64,000 nucleotides of DNA. Origin: Humisphaera borealis. GTDB lineage: Bacteria; Planctomycetota; Phycisphaerae; Tepidisphaerales; Tepidisphaeraceae. The stretch is from positions 682,001-746,000 of the forward strand of contig NZ_CP063458.1 in NCBI RefSeq assembly GCF_015169395.1, in the 5' to 3' direction. The position numbers and the translations under genes are program-made. Below the pieces are notes generated by a model that was not told the origin of the DNA, made no database searches, and saw only the letters and a list, made by a program, of their open reading frames with translations. Positions 8,601-17,358 of the stretch are shown here, in pieces. Within the stretch, counting starts at the first letter, position 1; the number at the start of each line of letters is the position of its first letter.

Positions 8601-9721
8601 CGTTCGATGCGTTCGACGACGTTCAGTGCCGAGCGGACCTTATGGTATCCGTCATAGCTGAGCACCGACGATGCCGGGTCGAACTGCACGCCGGCCTGCC
8701 TGGCCTGTTGCACCTGAAGGATGATCGACTTGAGTGTGTCGTCGACCGAGTAGCGGCGGACCCGTTCCGGATCGGCCAGTGCCCTTTCGAACGCGCCGAA
8801 CCACTGTTGCTGCACCGATGCGAGCTGCGTGCGGGCTTCGGAGTGGGTCTTCACAAAGAACCCGACGCCTGCACCGGCGAGCAACAGCGGGATGGCGACG
8901 ATCGCGACCCACTTGCGCGACCTGCGGACCGGTTTGGGCGTGAGTGCGTGAAGCGCTACGGCGACTTCGACCAGGTCGCCGGGACGTTCCGCCGCGTTGG
9001 GGTTCAGGAGCCAGTTGCACAGTTGCAGCCATCGCTCGGCGTCGGGACCGAGGCGTCCCCAGGCGGCGGTAAAGGTGACCGGCCAGACCGACCCTTCGAG
9101 CGTCTGGAGCGCTTCCTCCCCCTTTTTCTCGCGGAACGGCCTTTTGAGCACGAGCCGGTGAATGAGTTCGCCCAGCGCCAACAGGTCGGCCGAGCGGTCG
9201 CGGGCACTGCTGGCCTCGACGGACGGATCGTCCAGGACGACGCGCGTGCTTTCCGGCGAGGCAAGGCGAAGGTCGTCGCGAATCAGGATGTTGCGAAGAT
9301 GGAGATTGCCATGGGCCCGGCGCCTGGTCTCACGAAGCTCGGTCAGCCCGCGCACGACCGACCATACGATCGTGTAAAGGGCGTGCACCTCGACCGGGGC
9401 GGGGCGGTCCACCAGGGCCTGCGCCGTCAGGGGGTAGAAGTCGGTAACGAAATAGGCGTCCTCCGCGTTGCCCATCTCGATGACCCGGGCCCAGTGACGC
9501 GTACCCTGGTCGGCGAGCCGCTTCTGCAGTTCGGCTCGTTCAATAAAGGTCTGTGCAGCGGCCGCGCCTTCGAGCAGGCCCAGGGCGTCGATGTCGAATA
9601 TCTTGACGACAAAGTTCCCCAGGGTGTCGGCGCTGTCACCGGCACGGCGTGCACGGAATGCTACCGACAGTGTGGACCTGCCGATCTCGGAGAGGATTTC
9701 GTAATTGCCGGCCTGGGGCAT
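5633..9721 (-). CDS. Giant membrane pseudokinase with C-terminal FGE-sulfatase-like domain
   Basis: The product has 1362 residues. Residues about 7-255 are a Ser/Thr protein-kinase fold: the ATP lysine is retained (VVK, K40), but the catalytic loop reads HGNLHLRN (137-144) instead of HRDLKxxN, so the catalytic Asp is Asn, and the DFG position reads DDP (about 164-166). Residues 271-290 form one membrane helix. About 800 residues of helical, Lys/Glu/Ala-rich sequence follow, predicted outside the membrane. Residues about 1100-1355 resemble formylglycine-generating-enzyme/SUMF1 domains, with a short LSLGQFIELIN segment, LPSPREWLTAYE, GNVAEFVCERED and a final DVGLRLAF. The architecture suggests a signalling scaffold that binds rather than phosphorylates. 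It is divergent to the HEAT-repeat gene (135 bp apart). Enzymatic activity of either domain is unproven. Confidence 0.8.
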   Translation of the reverse strand: MPQAGNYEILSEIGRSTLSVAFRARRAGDSADTLGNFVVKIFDIDALGLLEGAAAAQTFIERAELQKRLADQGTRHWARVIEMGNAEDAYFVTDFYPLTAQALVDRPAPVEVHALYTIVWSVVRGLTELRETRRRAHGNLHLRNILIRDDLRLASPESTRVVLDDPSVEASSARDRSADLLALGELIHRLVLKRPFREKKGEEALQTLEGSVWPVTFTAAWGRLGPDAERWLQLCNWLLNPNAAERPGDLVEVAVALHALTPKPVRRSRKWVAIVAIPLLLAGAGVGFFVKTHSEARTQLASVQQQWFGAFERALADPERVRRYSVDDTLKSIILQVQQARQAGVQFDPASSVLSYDGYHKVRSALNVVERIERDLAPERWQRLSAMNGIRQRYETRGWAQPAAYLQELNRGVTPTAGNDLAVGLDRMMDVTSRITDDAIWLDDQWLKYDADLQTVRDSGDPLLIAFARELRESVGKSLRMTDVGFDGLEAFKTRLPLAASLAKLVREGFPRDHGRDRIAADIDAQLNTANPTEAEIIQWLAAIDQYALVRLDPAAEPLLSLAASYEKLIADVKRQAFSDAEQSQYAAARAQLEGKLTSLRETRFVRKDVARGQGEISLRAGDVQKELDAVRKQWVRLDDPKQWLSFIDQPLASASDALKLRWKGYIEVQRRRVEALSKDAEAFKKAKGDAELVRGVLSELDKQFPPVTSGLPETFSSAAWDRRERDLSMLSAWAASTDTAVPELERFAATVDGQGKRFIDWCDKLRSLSRDFPIRKELLSPADRPDTAWAAKEPEFWRDPIISGLVQKDLSRINNLAAVSAMTSSDLVKAAKEAEATEVVLAAWRKLGEAAEGRNHWPDAAADLDTELAIRNRLAPMINSIQSEADRKAAADDWRAQGPARWRRFVNGAVLSAGADAQAAVEQRIIAAQRYRNAMFVTDAEADKLDPAPRFNYALYIARISITDANDTVVRSASQQLLKASTDLRDRPQVADMAGKLSRLSDQEPMAGEAQLLAATPPESFSLPIRDRYTLKFLRIEPPRRRPFYLCTTELSLGQFIELINSTGNWTAANTLLGNLSIPGGAPPIPLRGPRAWDRPSANNSAIDRFESWRFDTAAATATQFQFATPLRQTRFNRSALKPEAGDNPKYDHPMQQLPAQAALYAAAVLNCRLPSPREWLTAYEMESRQSGGTAKIDANLRDATWKVQQQFTTTDVPTQWPGADLAGVYWPKSMERPAAATVGTADDKTLFFRAVTAGGGGFQNLVGNVAEFVCEREDLWDAVPDRRSLEGVVRFCKEHGESISVIGGSGLSAPELDVTRPYPVSATTDPYADVGLRLAFTAPARTMAERMKYILDEQTFLTAK

Positions 9722-9856
9722 CAGGTCAAGTTAGGGTGGTGGGAGTTAAAGCAGTAAGTCGCACGCGAAAGCCAGTCGAGCCGAGCCAACTTCAAGATCT
9801 CGCCGCCCGCCGACCCCGGGAATTGCGAGATTCCTGATGCTAATCATACCACTACG

Positions 9857-11917
9857 GTGACCCAAGATGGTGGACGGAAGGTTTCAAGGCTGGCGGCGGG
9901 TACGTCCGATAAACCAGAAGTGATCCAGGACCTTCTGCTTCTCGCACTCATCCGAAGCCGCAACGAGGCGGCCGACGATGTCCTGGTGGAGTGCCTGCGC
10001 TTCGGCAACGAGGCTGAACAACTTCGTGCACTCGACGCGATCATCCAGAAAAAGAGCGTGCGTGCCCTGGTGGGGGTGCTGGCGCTTTTCGACCGGCTTC
10101 CCGAAACCCTTCAACTGGTCGTGCTGAAGCAGATCAAGGCGTTTCACATCGCGATTCGCGAAGGCGGACGCAGTGACGATGCCGCGATTCGCGTCGCCGC
10201 GATGAAACTGATCGCCAGGGGACGTCAGGGTCGCCTGGCGTACGTGTTATCGGAGAACCTGCACGAGGCGAACGAAACGGTCTCGCGCGCGGCCGCCGAG
10301 GCGATGGTGGCCCTGGCGCGATGGGTCGCCAGCGAAGCCAAGGCGCTGCAGCGCGGCATTATCGAGAATCCATCAGACATCAACCACCCGGCCGCCACAC
10401 AGCAACAGGCGTACGACCTGCTGATGGAGCAGCGGCCGGAGATCGAGGCGGCGATCGCCAGGGCGCTGGACGTCCACCGCGGCCGACACAGCCAGGACCT
10501 GCTGCGCGGGGCCATTCTTCTGTGCGACAGCACGGCGAGCCGGGCGTTTCAGATCCTTGCAACACCGAAGCACGGCGGCCAAACGCCGATGGTGCGACGG
10601 CTCCAACAGGCGCCCACGTCCGAGCACGTTGACGCCTTTCTACTGGGCGCCAGCCACGGACACCTTCGTTCGCACTTCGGGACGGCGTTCGCGCACATCA
10701 GCGAAGCGCCGGTGCTCGATGCCTTGCTGCGAAGGACCTATTGGCTCAAGGACAACAGCCTGCAGCTGTGTATACAGCAGGTGGGTCGCGGGGTCTGGTG
10801 GTCGGAGTCGGATTTGGCCCGCGATCTGGCGCGTCGCCGGCCGGAAGAGTCGGCGAAGATCGGCGAGTGGGTCTGTCTGTCCGGAACGCATGAGGCCCTC
10901 CAGGACGAGCGGCTGGAGAAGCTGCGACAACACGCTGCCGAAAGTGCCACGGCCCGCCTGCGGCTCCTGCGAATCGCCGCGAGGCGTCCACGCGGGACCT
11001 CGGTCGTGTTGCTCAAGAACTTCCTGACCGACGCCGACGAGCGGCTGATGCGAATCGCCGCGCGAGAGATCATTCGCCGCCGTCCACCCGACTACGAAAA
11101 CCTGCTGCTTCAATTGATGACCTCCGCGCCGCCATCCGTCCGAAAAGTGGTCGGACGGGCGATCGGACAGTCGGGATTCGAGCATTTCTGGAACAAGTTC
11201 GATCGGCTTCCCAAGCCGATTCGCAGGCAGGCGGGCAGCGCGATGCTCAAGCTTCTCCCTGATGCAATCGTCCGGCTTCAGAAGCGGCTGAGCGTCGGAC
11301 CGGCAGACCAGCGGCTCAAGGCACTGCAGATTGTTTACGAACTGGGGATGGCCGAATCAATGCGCGACGCAGTCGTGGCGATGTGTCACGATGCAGACCC
11401 GAGACTTCGCAGCAAAGCGGTGATGGTCGCCGGGCAGATCCCATCAGTCACGCCGGAGATGCTGGTGGATCGACTGCTGAACGACACCGATGCCAGGGTT
11501 CGTGCGAACACCATTGAAGTGCTCGAGAACAAGGCCGATGCACGATTCGTTCCCGTGCTGACCGAGCGTGCCCGATCAGCGACCAACCGCGAGCGGGCCA
11601 ACGCAATCAAGGCTCTGTTTAAGATGCGGGTGTCTACTGTCAGCAATCAGTTGTTCACCATGCTCCGCGACGACCGCGCCGAGCACCGCATCAGCGCGAT
11701 GTGGACTCTCCGCCAGATCGGCTGGTGGCAGCTGCTAGGTGAAGTCGGGCGTCTCGCCAAAGACGACAGCAACATCCGCGTGCGACGGTACGCACTGAAC
11801 GTCCTTAAGGGCGTGGCCGATTTGTCCGCGGCGGCTTCGAGCGAGGCGGCCGGCAGGAAGGCGACTGGCATCGGCGTGGCGGAGACACCTGGACCCGCCG
11901 TCCGACGATCGGCATAG
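9857..11917 (+). CDS. HEAT-repeat protein
   Basis: The 686-residue product has no signal peptide or membrane helix. It consists almost entirely of paired amphipathic helices of about 30-40 residues. HEAT-type signatures such as D-x-x-x-R-x-x-A, L-x-x-L-L and DADPRLRSKAVMVAGQ / DTDARVRANTIEVLENK are clearest at about residues 510-580 and 590-650. Such solenoids bind other proteins. The GTG at 9857 is the first in-frame start. A second GTG at 9920 is equally plausible, since neither has a clear Shine-Dalgarno sequence. It is divergent to the pseudokinase gene and 63 bp upstream of a small membrane-protein gene, so a joint function is possible but not shown. The last 30 residues are low complexity. 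Confidence 0.78.
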   Translation: MTQDGGRKVSRLAAGTSDKPEVIQDLLLLALIRSRNEAADDVLVECLRFGNEAEQLRALDAIIQKKSVRALVGVLALFDRLPETLQLVVLKQIKAFHIAIREGGRSDDAAIRVAAMKLIARGRQGRLAYVLSENLHEANETVSRAAAEAMVALARWVASEAKALQRGIIENPSDINHPAATQQQAYDLLMEQRPEIEAAIARALDVHRGRHSQDLLRGAILLCDSTASRAFQILATPKHGGQTPMVRRLQQAPTSEHVDAFLLGASHGHLRSHFGTAFAHISEAPVLDALLRRTYWLKDNSLQLCIQQVGRGVWWSESDLARDLARRRPEESAKIGEWVCLSGTHEALQDERLEKLRQHAAESATARLRLLRIAARRPRGTSVVLLKNFLTDADERLMRIAAREIIRRRPPDYENLLLQLMTSAPPSVRKVVGRAIGQSGFEHFWNKFDRLPKPIRRQAGSAMLKLLPDAIVRLQKRLSVGPADQRLKALQIVYELGMAESMRDAVVAMCHDADPRLRSKAVMVAGQIPSVTPEMLVDRLLNDTDARVRANTIEVLENKADARFVPVLTERARSATNRERANAIKALFKMRVSTVSNQLFTMLRDDRAEHRISAMWTLRQIGWWQLLGEVGRLAKDDSNIRVRRYALNVLKGVADLSAAASSEAAGRKATGIGVAETPGPAVRRSA

Positions 11918-11931
11918 GTCAGGACTGACGC

Positions 11932-11979
11932 CGCACAGGATTGGCTCCGCACAGGACTGGTTCCTCACTGGATTGACTC
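11932..11979. repeat. Three tandem 16-bp repeats before a start codon
   Basis: Units 11932-11947, 11948-11963 and 11964-11979 share the pattern CGCACAGGAYTGGYTC; the third is more diverged. They end one base before the ATG at 11981 and so occupy the place where a ribosome-binding site would be expected. Confidence 0.75.
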
Positions 11980-11980
11980 A

Positions 11981-12460
11981 ATGCACAGCCGAAACCTTGG
12001 TCTGACTCTGCTGCTGGCGTTGGCAGTCCCGTTTGCGGGCGGCGCCGGTGCCGCCGGACCCAGTCAGGAAGATGTCTTTCGCAGCATTCAGGACAGCGTG
12101 GGCGGCAACACCGATGCTCCCGATCTGCTTCCCTATGTCGCCGGAGCGGTCGGACTTCTGCTGCTGGTCGTGATCGTCAGCCAGCGACGTAAACGTGTCG
12201 TAACCACCAAATCGCTGAACCACCAGGGGAAGCTGCTGCGCGAGATCGTCAAATCCGTTCCGATCCGCGGCCGGGAGATGAAGCAGTTGAAGATCGTCGC
12301 GGAGAACACAGAAACCGATGGTCCGCAGCCCAGCCCCCTGACCCTGTTGCTGTGCCCGTCGGTGATGGCTCGAACGATTCAACGCCAACGCATGAAAGTC
12401 GATCGACGGGCGCTGATGTCGATCGCACGCAAGGCGGGTCTACAGGTTGCGAAAAAATAG
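11981..12460 (+). CDS. Small single-pass membrane protein of unknown function
   Basis: The 159-residue product begins with a signal peptide (MHSRNLGLTLLLALAVPF followed by a small-residue cleavage region near 25). It has a short exported segment rich in Asp/Gln/Ser, then a membrane helix at about residues 50-67 (YVAGAVGLLLLVVIVS), and a basic cytoplasmic tail of about 90 residues (SQRRKRVV..., ending VAKK). No catalytic motif or known family is recognised. It follows the HEAT-repeat gene on the same strand with a 63-bp gap filled by tandem repeats, so it may be co-transcribed. A strong hairpin ends it. The orientation implied by the positive-inside rule puts the conserved-looking tail in the cytoplasm. 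Confidence 0.7.
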   Translation: MHSRNLGLTLLLALAVPFAGGAGAAGPSQEDVFRSIQDSVGGNTDAPDLLPYVAGAVGLLLLVVIVSQRRKRVVTTKSLNHQGKLLREIVKSVPIRGREMKQLKIVAENTETDGPQPSPLTLLLCPSVMARTIQRQRMKVDRRALMSIARKAGLQVAKK

Positions 12461-12492
12461 ACCTGAGAGCGAAACGATCGGGGCAAACGAAA

Positions 12493-12533
12493 GCCGGGGC
12501 ACGCGAATGGCATCGCGTGCCCCGGCATCGTTA
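12493..12533. terminator. Bidirectional terminator hairpin
   Basis: A perfect 14-bp GC-rich stem (12493-12506 with 12513-12526) has a 6-nt loop and T-rich flanks on both strands. It lies between convergent genes ending at 12460 and 12571. Confidence 0.8.
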
Positions 12534-12570
12534 TTCAATGGACTGGCAATGGCGTGGTCGTTCGCCAATT

Positions 12571-14184
12571 CTACCGGCTTCGCAGATCAAAATAGCCGGT
12601 GTAGTAGAGGAAACGGGTCTGGTTCAGCACCGGGATGCTGTACTCCTTGGCCTTATCCAGGACGGCGTCGTACTGAGCGGCCGCGGTTTTGGCGTCTTCC
12701 ACCTGCTTCATGCGGACCGCATCGGCCGCGTCCTCCGGAGACAGCACCGGCACGGTGGGACGATGGCCCATCACCAGGAAGTCGGTATTGGGTTCGAGTT
12801 CCTGCGGCGTGTTGAGAGGCGTGACCGTCCCACCCCACTGAACGATCAACCGGCGAACCGTAGCCGTATCGGGCGCTGAAGGAACGCCGTTGTAGTCCAG
12901 GTCAAAGTCGCCGAACGTGGCGAATCGGAACTTGACGGCCTTGTTGTAAACCAGGTTGGCGATGATGTCGCCTTCGCGAATCACGACACCCTTCTGCACG
13001 CTGACGATCCGGCACTGCGACGTGTGGCCGGGGCCAACGCTGATCACTTCGATCGACCCCTTGAACGTATCCGGCAGCCGGTCGTAGCGCTCCGTCGCGG
13101 TCGACCCGACCGCACCGGGTACGCCGGCGGGGCCCCTCTGCTGAACCGATGTCAGCTTGTCATTGGCTTCCTTGGTTCGGCGGGCGGTTTCGTCGTCGAG
13201 GCCTTCGATGTTGGCATTCAACGGGGGAATGCCCCGGTCCTTGTCGAAGACTTCGAAAGTCATGCCGGCGGCGATGGCGTCGGACGATCCGAGGTTGATG
13301 TAGCAGGTGCCGTCGCCGGGCACGCGGGTGAGCACGCCATCGGCGAGGCGGACGGTGTTATCCCTGGGGTCCAGGCGGTAGGGCTTGAGGGCGGTCTTCA
13401 GGCGGGCAATCTCCGCCACCAGTGGCGGTACCTGGGCGTTGGCCGCGACGACCAACTGCTCGGCCGCGGTCGCCCGGTCGGTGAGCTGCTTGATCTGGTT
13501 GGACGTGTTGGTGTTGACGTCCGTCATCGCGGTCGCCTGCTTGGCGATCACCGCGTCAAGGTCAGCTTGGCGGGCGGCGAGCTGATCCTGAAGCGCCTTG
13601 ACCTCCGCCACCTTGCTGTCGAGCGCGGTCTTGTGCTGGGCGAGCAGGGCGGCGTTCTTGGCTTCAGATGCCGTTGTGGCGGCGAGCGCGGCACGCTTCT
13701 CGGCGTCCAGCTTCACGACCGCGTCGGCGAACTTCTCCAGCGTGCTGGCCAGGCTGTCGTTCTGCGTGGCGCTCAAACCCAGGTCGCCGGGCTGGAGGTT
13801 GGCGGCCTTGAGCGTGGCTTGCGACTTGTTGATCGCGCCTTCGCCGAACTTCTTGGCGTCGTCGGCCGGAATACCAGCCTGGCCGGTGATGACCTTGGCG
13901 AGGAACTCCTTCTTCTTGCGCTCCAGATCGAAGGCGTTGTCCACGTTCAGTGGAGATTCCTTCATTTCCTCACGGGCGGCGGTCAGGTTCGGATCGGTCT
14001 GGTCCGCAGGGCCGATGCCCTTCATTTTGTCCACGACCGCTTTTTCGTTGTTCTCAGCCTGCTGGCGAAGTCCGCGTTCCTGGAAGTAAACCACGGTCGA
14101 AACCAACCAGAGAATGACAAAGATGACGATCGCGGTGATCAGACCGGCGCGAGACCCTTGTTGCGTTGGGAGCGGGGGGGGCAT
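12571..14184 (-). CDS. Membrane-anchored coiled-coil protein with BRCT-like C-terminal region
   Basis: The ATG at 14184 (537 residues) is preferred to the GTG just before it because GGAGG lies 5 nt upstream. A membrane helix spans residues about 14-33. It is followed by a long Ala/Lys/Glu/Asp-rich coiled coil (about 40-265), then a beta-rich region (LDPRDNTVRLADGVLTRVPGDGTCYINLG...) reminiscent of MreC-like beta domains. A final region reads FGDFDLDYNG, PDTATVRRLIVQWGG and TDFLVMGHRP, which resembles BRCT modules (alternating strand-helix, W-G-G turn, T-D-F-L-V). A role in envelope or cell-division scaffolding is only an inference. It faces polA divergently across 333 bp. Confidence 0.72.
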   Translation of the reverse strand: MPPPLPTQQGSRAGLITAIVIFVILWLVSTVVYFQERGLRQQAENNEKAVVDKMKGIGPADQTDPNLTAAREEMKESPLNVDNAFDLERKKKEFLAKVITGQAGIPADDAKKFGEGAINKSQATLKAANLQPGDLGLSATQNDSLASTLEKFADAVVKLDAEKRAALAATTASEAKNAALLAQHKTALDSKVAEVKALQDQLAARQADLDAVIAKQATAMTDVNTNTSNQIKQLTDRATAAEQLVVAANAQVPPLVAEIARLKTALKPYRLDPRDNTVRLADGVLTRVPGDGTCYINLGSSDAIAAGMTFEVFDKDRGIPPLNANIEGLDDETARRTKEANDKLTSVQQRGPAGVPGAVGSTATERYDRLPDTFKGSIEVISVGPGHTSQCRIVSVQKGVVIREGDIIANLVYNKAVKFRFATFGDFDLDYNGVPSAPDTATVRRLIVQWGGTVTPLNTPQELEPNTDFLVMGHRPTVPVLSPEDAADAVRMKQVEDAKTAAAQYDAVLDKAKEYSIPVLNQTRFLYYTGYFDLRSR

Positions 14185-14517
14185 CACGACCTCCAGGGTG
14201 TGAAAAGACCAGGTGCACTCAGAGCGAACACGTCAATCCATGTCTGCTGACAGTCACAACAGCCACGGCGTCACTTCAACGTGTGGGGAAGGAACCGACA
14301 TTCGGGCACAACGCGGAGGCCGGCGTCACCTCAAATCCGCGTCAACAAATGCCCATCATCGGGAAAAACCAAGACTCCGCCGCTTGAACCTGTCTTAATG
14401 TACCGAAGGGCAGGGCGGGGGGTCAAGGAAAAGGCACAAGCGTCGGTTTAGTCAACCTTAGGAAGTTTCCGGCCAGCCTATATCCATGCCTTCAAACGCC
14501 AATAGAATCTCGACCCG
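14185..14517. other. Divergent intergenic region before polA
   Basis: This 333-bp stretch holds the promoters for the coiled-coil gene and for polA. I see no RNA gene, repeat or credible ORF in it. Confidence 0.4.
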
Positions 14518-17358
14518 ATGCCACGCTCTTTCTACATCATTGACGGCCATGCCCACATCTATCGCTCCTATTTTGCCCCCTTTCGCGATCTGACCAGCCC
14601 CACCGGCGAGCCGACGAAGGCGACTTACGTCTTCACCCAGATGCTCCTGAACCTGATCGACCAGCGAAAGCCCGATTACCTGGCGATGGTCATCGATTCC
14701 GGCGACGAAACCGTCTTTCGACGCGAGATTTTCCCCGAATACAAGGCCAACCGAACGCGCCCTCCCGACGACTTTGCCCCCCAGGAGGAGCGCATTCTGA
14801 AGGTCGTCGAAGACGCCGGGGTGCCCATCTTCGCCAAGCCCGGGTTCGAAGCCGATGACCTGCTGGCGACCATGGCCGAGAAACTGAAGAACGATGGTTT
14901 CGAGGTCTTTATGGTCTCGAAGGACAAGGATCTGCGGCAACTGCTGGGTCCTAACGTCAAGATGTACGATGTGCAGGGGGACGAGGTAATCGACCCCGCC
15001 AGCCTTGAAGCCAAGCTCGGCTATACCCCTGAGGAAGCGGTCGAGATTCAGACGCTCATCGGCGACACCACTGACAACATCCCCGGCATCCCGGGTGTCG
15101 GCGAGAAGACGGCTGTGAAGCTGGTGAAGAAATACGGGTCGGCCGACGCGGTTCTGCAACATCTGGACGACCTGACGCCAAAGCTCAAGCAGAACTTCAT
15201 CGAGCACGCCGACAAACTGAAGATGTCGAGGCAACTGGTGACCCTGCGGCGCGATGTCGATTTTCCGTTCAACCCCGAGGCGTGCAGGTATACAGGTTTG
15301 AACGACGCCGGCCTGCGAAAGCACCTTCAGGAACTGAATTTCTGGGCGTTGCTCAAACGCCTCGGCCCGCCGCCGGCCGAAGCAAAGCCCCGCAAAGCTG
15401 CCCCGGTGGTGGCGGCGGCCGGCGACGGATTCTCGGATTCGCTCTTTGGTGACGGCACCCTTTTTGGTTCCGGCGGAGGCGGCGGTGACGCCGAACCGGC
15501 AGGCATCACCAATAGCGGTCCGGTGCTCGAAACCTCGGCGGGTCTGCCGTACCGGATCGTCACGACGACCGAGCAACTCACCGAACTGACAGACGGCTTA
15601 CGAAAGGCCGGACGGTTTGCATTCGACACCGAGACCGACGCCCTGGGCGCGATGGCGTCGAACCTCGTCGGCCTGAGCTTCTCGTGGGAAGCCGAAACCG
15701 GCTGGTATGTCCCCGTCGCGGGACAATCGACTGCGCCACTGCTGGGCCGTGAAGAAGTGCTCGCGGCGCTCAAGCCGATTCTCGAAGACGAATCGATCAA
15801 GAAGGTCGGCCACAACATCAAGTACGACTTGCTGGTGATGCGGATGGCGGGCGTCACGCTCCGCGGGATCGAAGTCGACACCATGATGGCGGCATTCCTG
15901 CTCGACGCCGGTCGCAACCAGTACGGCATCGATTCACTCGCCCGCGAGATGCTGGCGTTCCAGAAGATCCCGACCAGCGATCTGATCGGCAAAGGTGTCA
16001 AACAGCTGTCGATGGCGGCAATCGATGTAGAAAGGGTCGGCCGTTACGCCGCCGAAGACGCCGACATTGCGCTGAGGCTCGCCAACCTCCTGTCGCCACG
16101 CCTGGCGGCGATCCCGGAACTTCAGAAGCTCATCGACGACGTCGAAACGCCGCTGATCGATGTGCTCGCCGAGATGGAACACAACGGCATCGCCGTCGAT
16201 CCGGCAGTGCTTAAGGAACAGAGCGTCGTCCTCGGCGACCGGGCCGACGCCCTTCATGCCCGAATCATGACCGAGGCCGGTGTCGAGTTTAACCCCGACT
16301 CGCCCAAGCAACTCGCCGAGGTGCTGTTCACCAAGCTGAAGCTGAAAGTCGTCAAGCGGACCAAGAGCGGCCCGAGCACCGACGTGCAGGTGCTGGAAAA
16401 GCTCGCCGACATGCACCCCGTGCCGAAACTGATTCTTGAATACCGCAGCCTGATCAAGCTTAAGAACACCTACCTCGACAACCTCGGCGATTACATCAAC
16501 CCGAAGACCGGCCGTATCCACGGCAGCTTCAACCAGACCGGTGCCGCGACCGGCAGGTTGAGCATGTCGGACCCGAACCTGCAGAACATCCCTATCCGCA
16601 CCGATGAAGGCCGGCGCATCCGCCTGGCGTTCGTCGCCGGCGATCGGGAGAAGAATGTCCTGCTGTCGGCCGACTACAGCCAGATCGAACTGCGCATCCT
16701 TGCCCACTTGTCGCAGGAGCCGGCGCTGATCAAGGCGTTTGAGGCCGACGAAGACGTGCACCGCGCCGTTGCCGCTGAGGTGTTCGGCGTTCCACTCGAT
16801 CAGGTCTCCCGCGACCAGCGCGGGCAGGCGAAGACGATCAACTTCGGCATCATTTATGGCGTCAGTGCATTCGGGCTCGCTCAGCGAATCGAAGGACTGT
16901 CGGTCTCGGCCGCGAAGCAACTGATCGCGTCGTACAACGCCCGGTTCCCTCGCATCCAGCATTTTCTGATGCAGTGCGTGAAGCACGCGCAGGATCATGG
17001 CTATGTCAGCACGCTGATCGGTCGGCGACGGCCGATCACGGAGATCGACTCCGGCGTCATCCACATGCGCAATGCCGCCGAGCGGATGGCGATCAACAGC
17101 GTGGTCCAAGGGTCGGCGGCGGACCTGATCAAGATCGCGATGGTCGATGTCTACCGCCGACTACGGGCAGATAACCGCCCGAGCAAGATGCTACTGCAGG
17201 TCCACGACGAACTGGTCTTCGAAACGCCCAGGGACGCGGTCGAAGTCGAGGCAAAGATGGTCCAGGAGGTCATGACGGCGGCGGGGGAGAAGATGGGCCT
17301 GAAGGTGCCGCTGAAGGTTGAGGCCGCCTGGGCGGCGAATTGGGGAGAGGCGAAGTGA
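14518..17358 (+). CDS. polA: DNA polymerase I
   Basis: This is a 946-residue, three-domain Pol I that fills and repairs DNA and removes RNA primers. Residues 1-290 are the 5'-3' flap exonuclease (DGHAHIYRSYFA, EADDLLATMA, IGDTTDNIPGIPGVGEKTA). A Gly-rich linker follows at about 300-350. The 3'-5' proofreading domain appears active: FDTETDAL with D370 and E372, HNIKYD, and Y510-x3-D514. The polymerase domain covers about 560-946, with SADYSQIELRILAHLS (motif A), RGQAKTINFGIIYGVSA (O-helix, motif B), VQGSAADLIKIAM and QVHDELVFE (motif C). Length and motif order are normal for the family. The start at 14518 is the only one that gives the family N-terminus. It appears to be monocistronic. Confidence 0.97.
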   Translation: MPRSFYIIDGHAHIYRSYFAPFRDLTSPTGEPTKATYVFTQMLLNLIDQRKPDYLAMVIDSGDETVFRREIFPEYKANRTRPPDDFAPQEERILKVVEDAGVPIFAKPGFEADDLLATMAEKLKNDGFEVFMVSKDKDLRQLLGPNVKMYDVQGDEVIDPASLEAKLGYTPEEAVEIQTLIGDTTDNIPGIPGVGEKTAVKLVKKYGSADAVLQHLDDLTPKLKQNFIEHADKLKMSRQLVTLRRDVDFPFNPEACRYTGLNDAGLRKHLQELNFWALLKRLGPPPAEAKPRKAAPVVAAAGDGFSDSLFGDGTLFGSGGGGGDAEPAGITNSGPVLETSAGLPYRIVTTTEQLTELTDGLRKAGRFAFDTETDALGAMASNLVGLSFSWEAETGWYVPVAGQSTAPLLGREEVLAALKPILEDESIKKVGHNIKYDLLVMRMAGVTLRGIEVDTMMAAFLLDAGRNQYGIDSLAREMLAFQKIPTSDLIGKGVKQLSMAAIDVERVGRYAAEDADIALRLANLLSPRLAAIPELQKLIDDVETPLIDVLAEMEHNGIAVDPAVLKEQSVVLGDRADALHARIMTEAGVEFNPDSPKQLAEVLFTKLKLKVVKRTKSGPSTDVQVLEKLADMHPVPKLILEYRSLIKLKNTYLDNLGDYINPKTGRIHGSFNQTGAATGRLSMSDPNLQNIPIRTDEGRRIRLAFVAGDREKNVLLSADYSQIELRILAHLSQEPALIKAFEADEDVHRAVAAEVFGVPLDQVSRDQRGQAKTINFGIIYGVSAFGLAQRIEGLSVSAAKQLIASYNARFPRIQHFLMQCVKHAQDHGYVSTLIGRRRPITEIDSGVIHMRNAAERMAINSVVQGSAADLIKIAMVDVYRRLRADNRPSKMLLQVHDELVFETPRDAVEVEAKMVQEVMTAAGEKMGLKVPLKVEAAWAANWGEAK

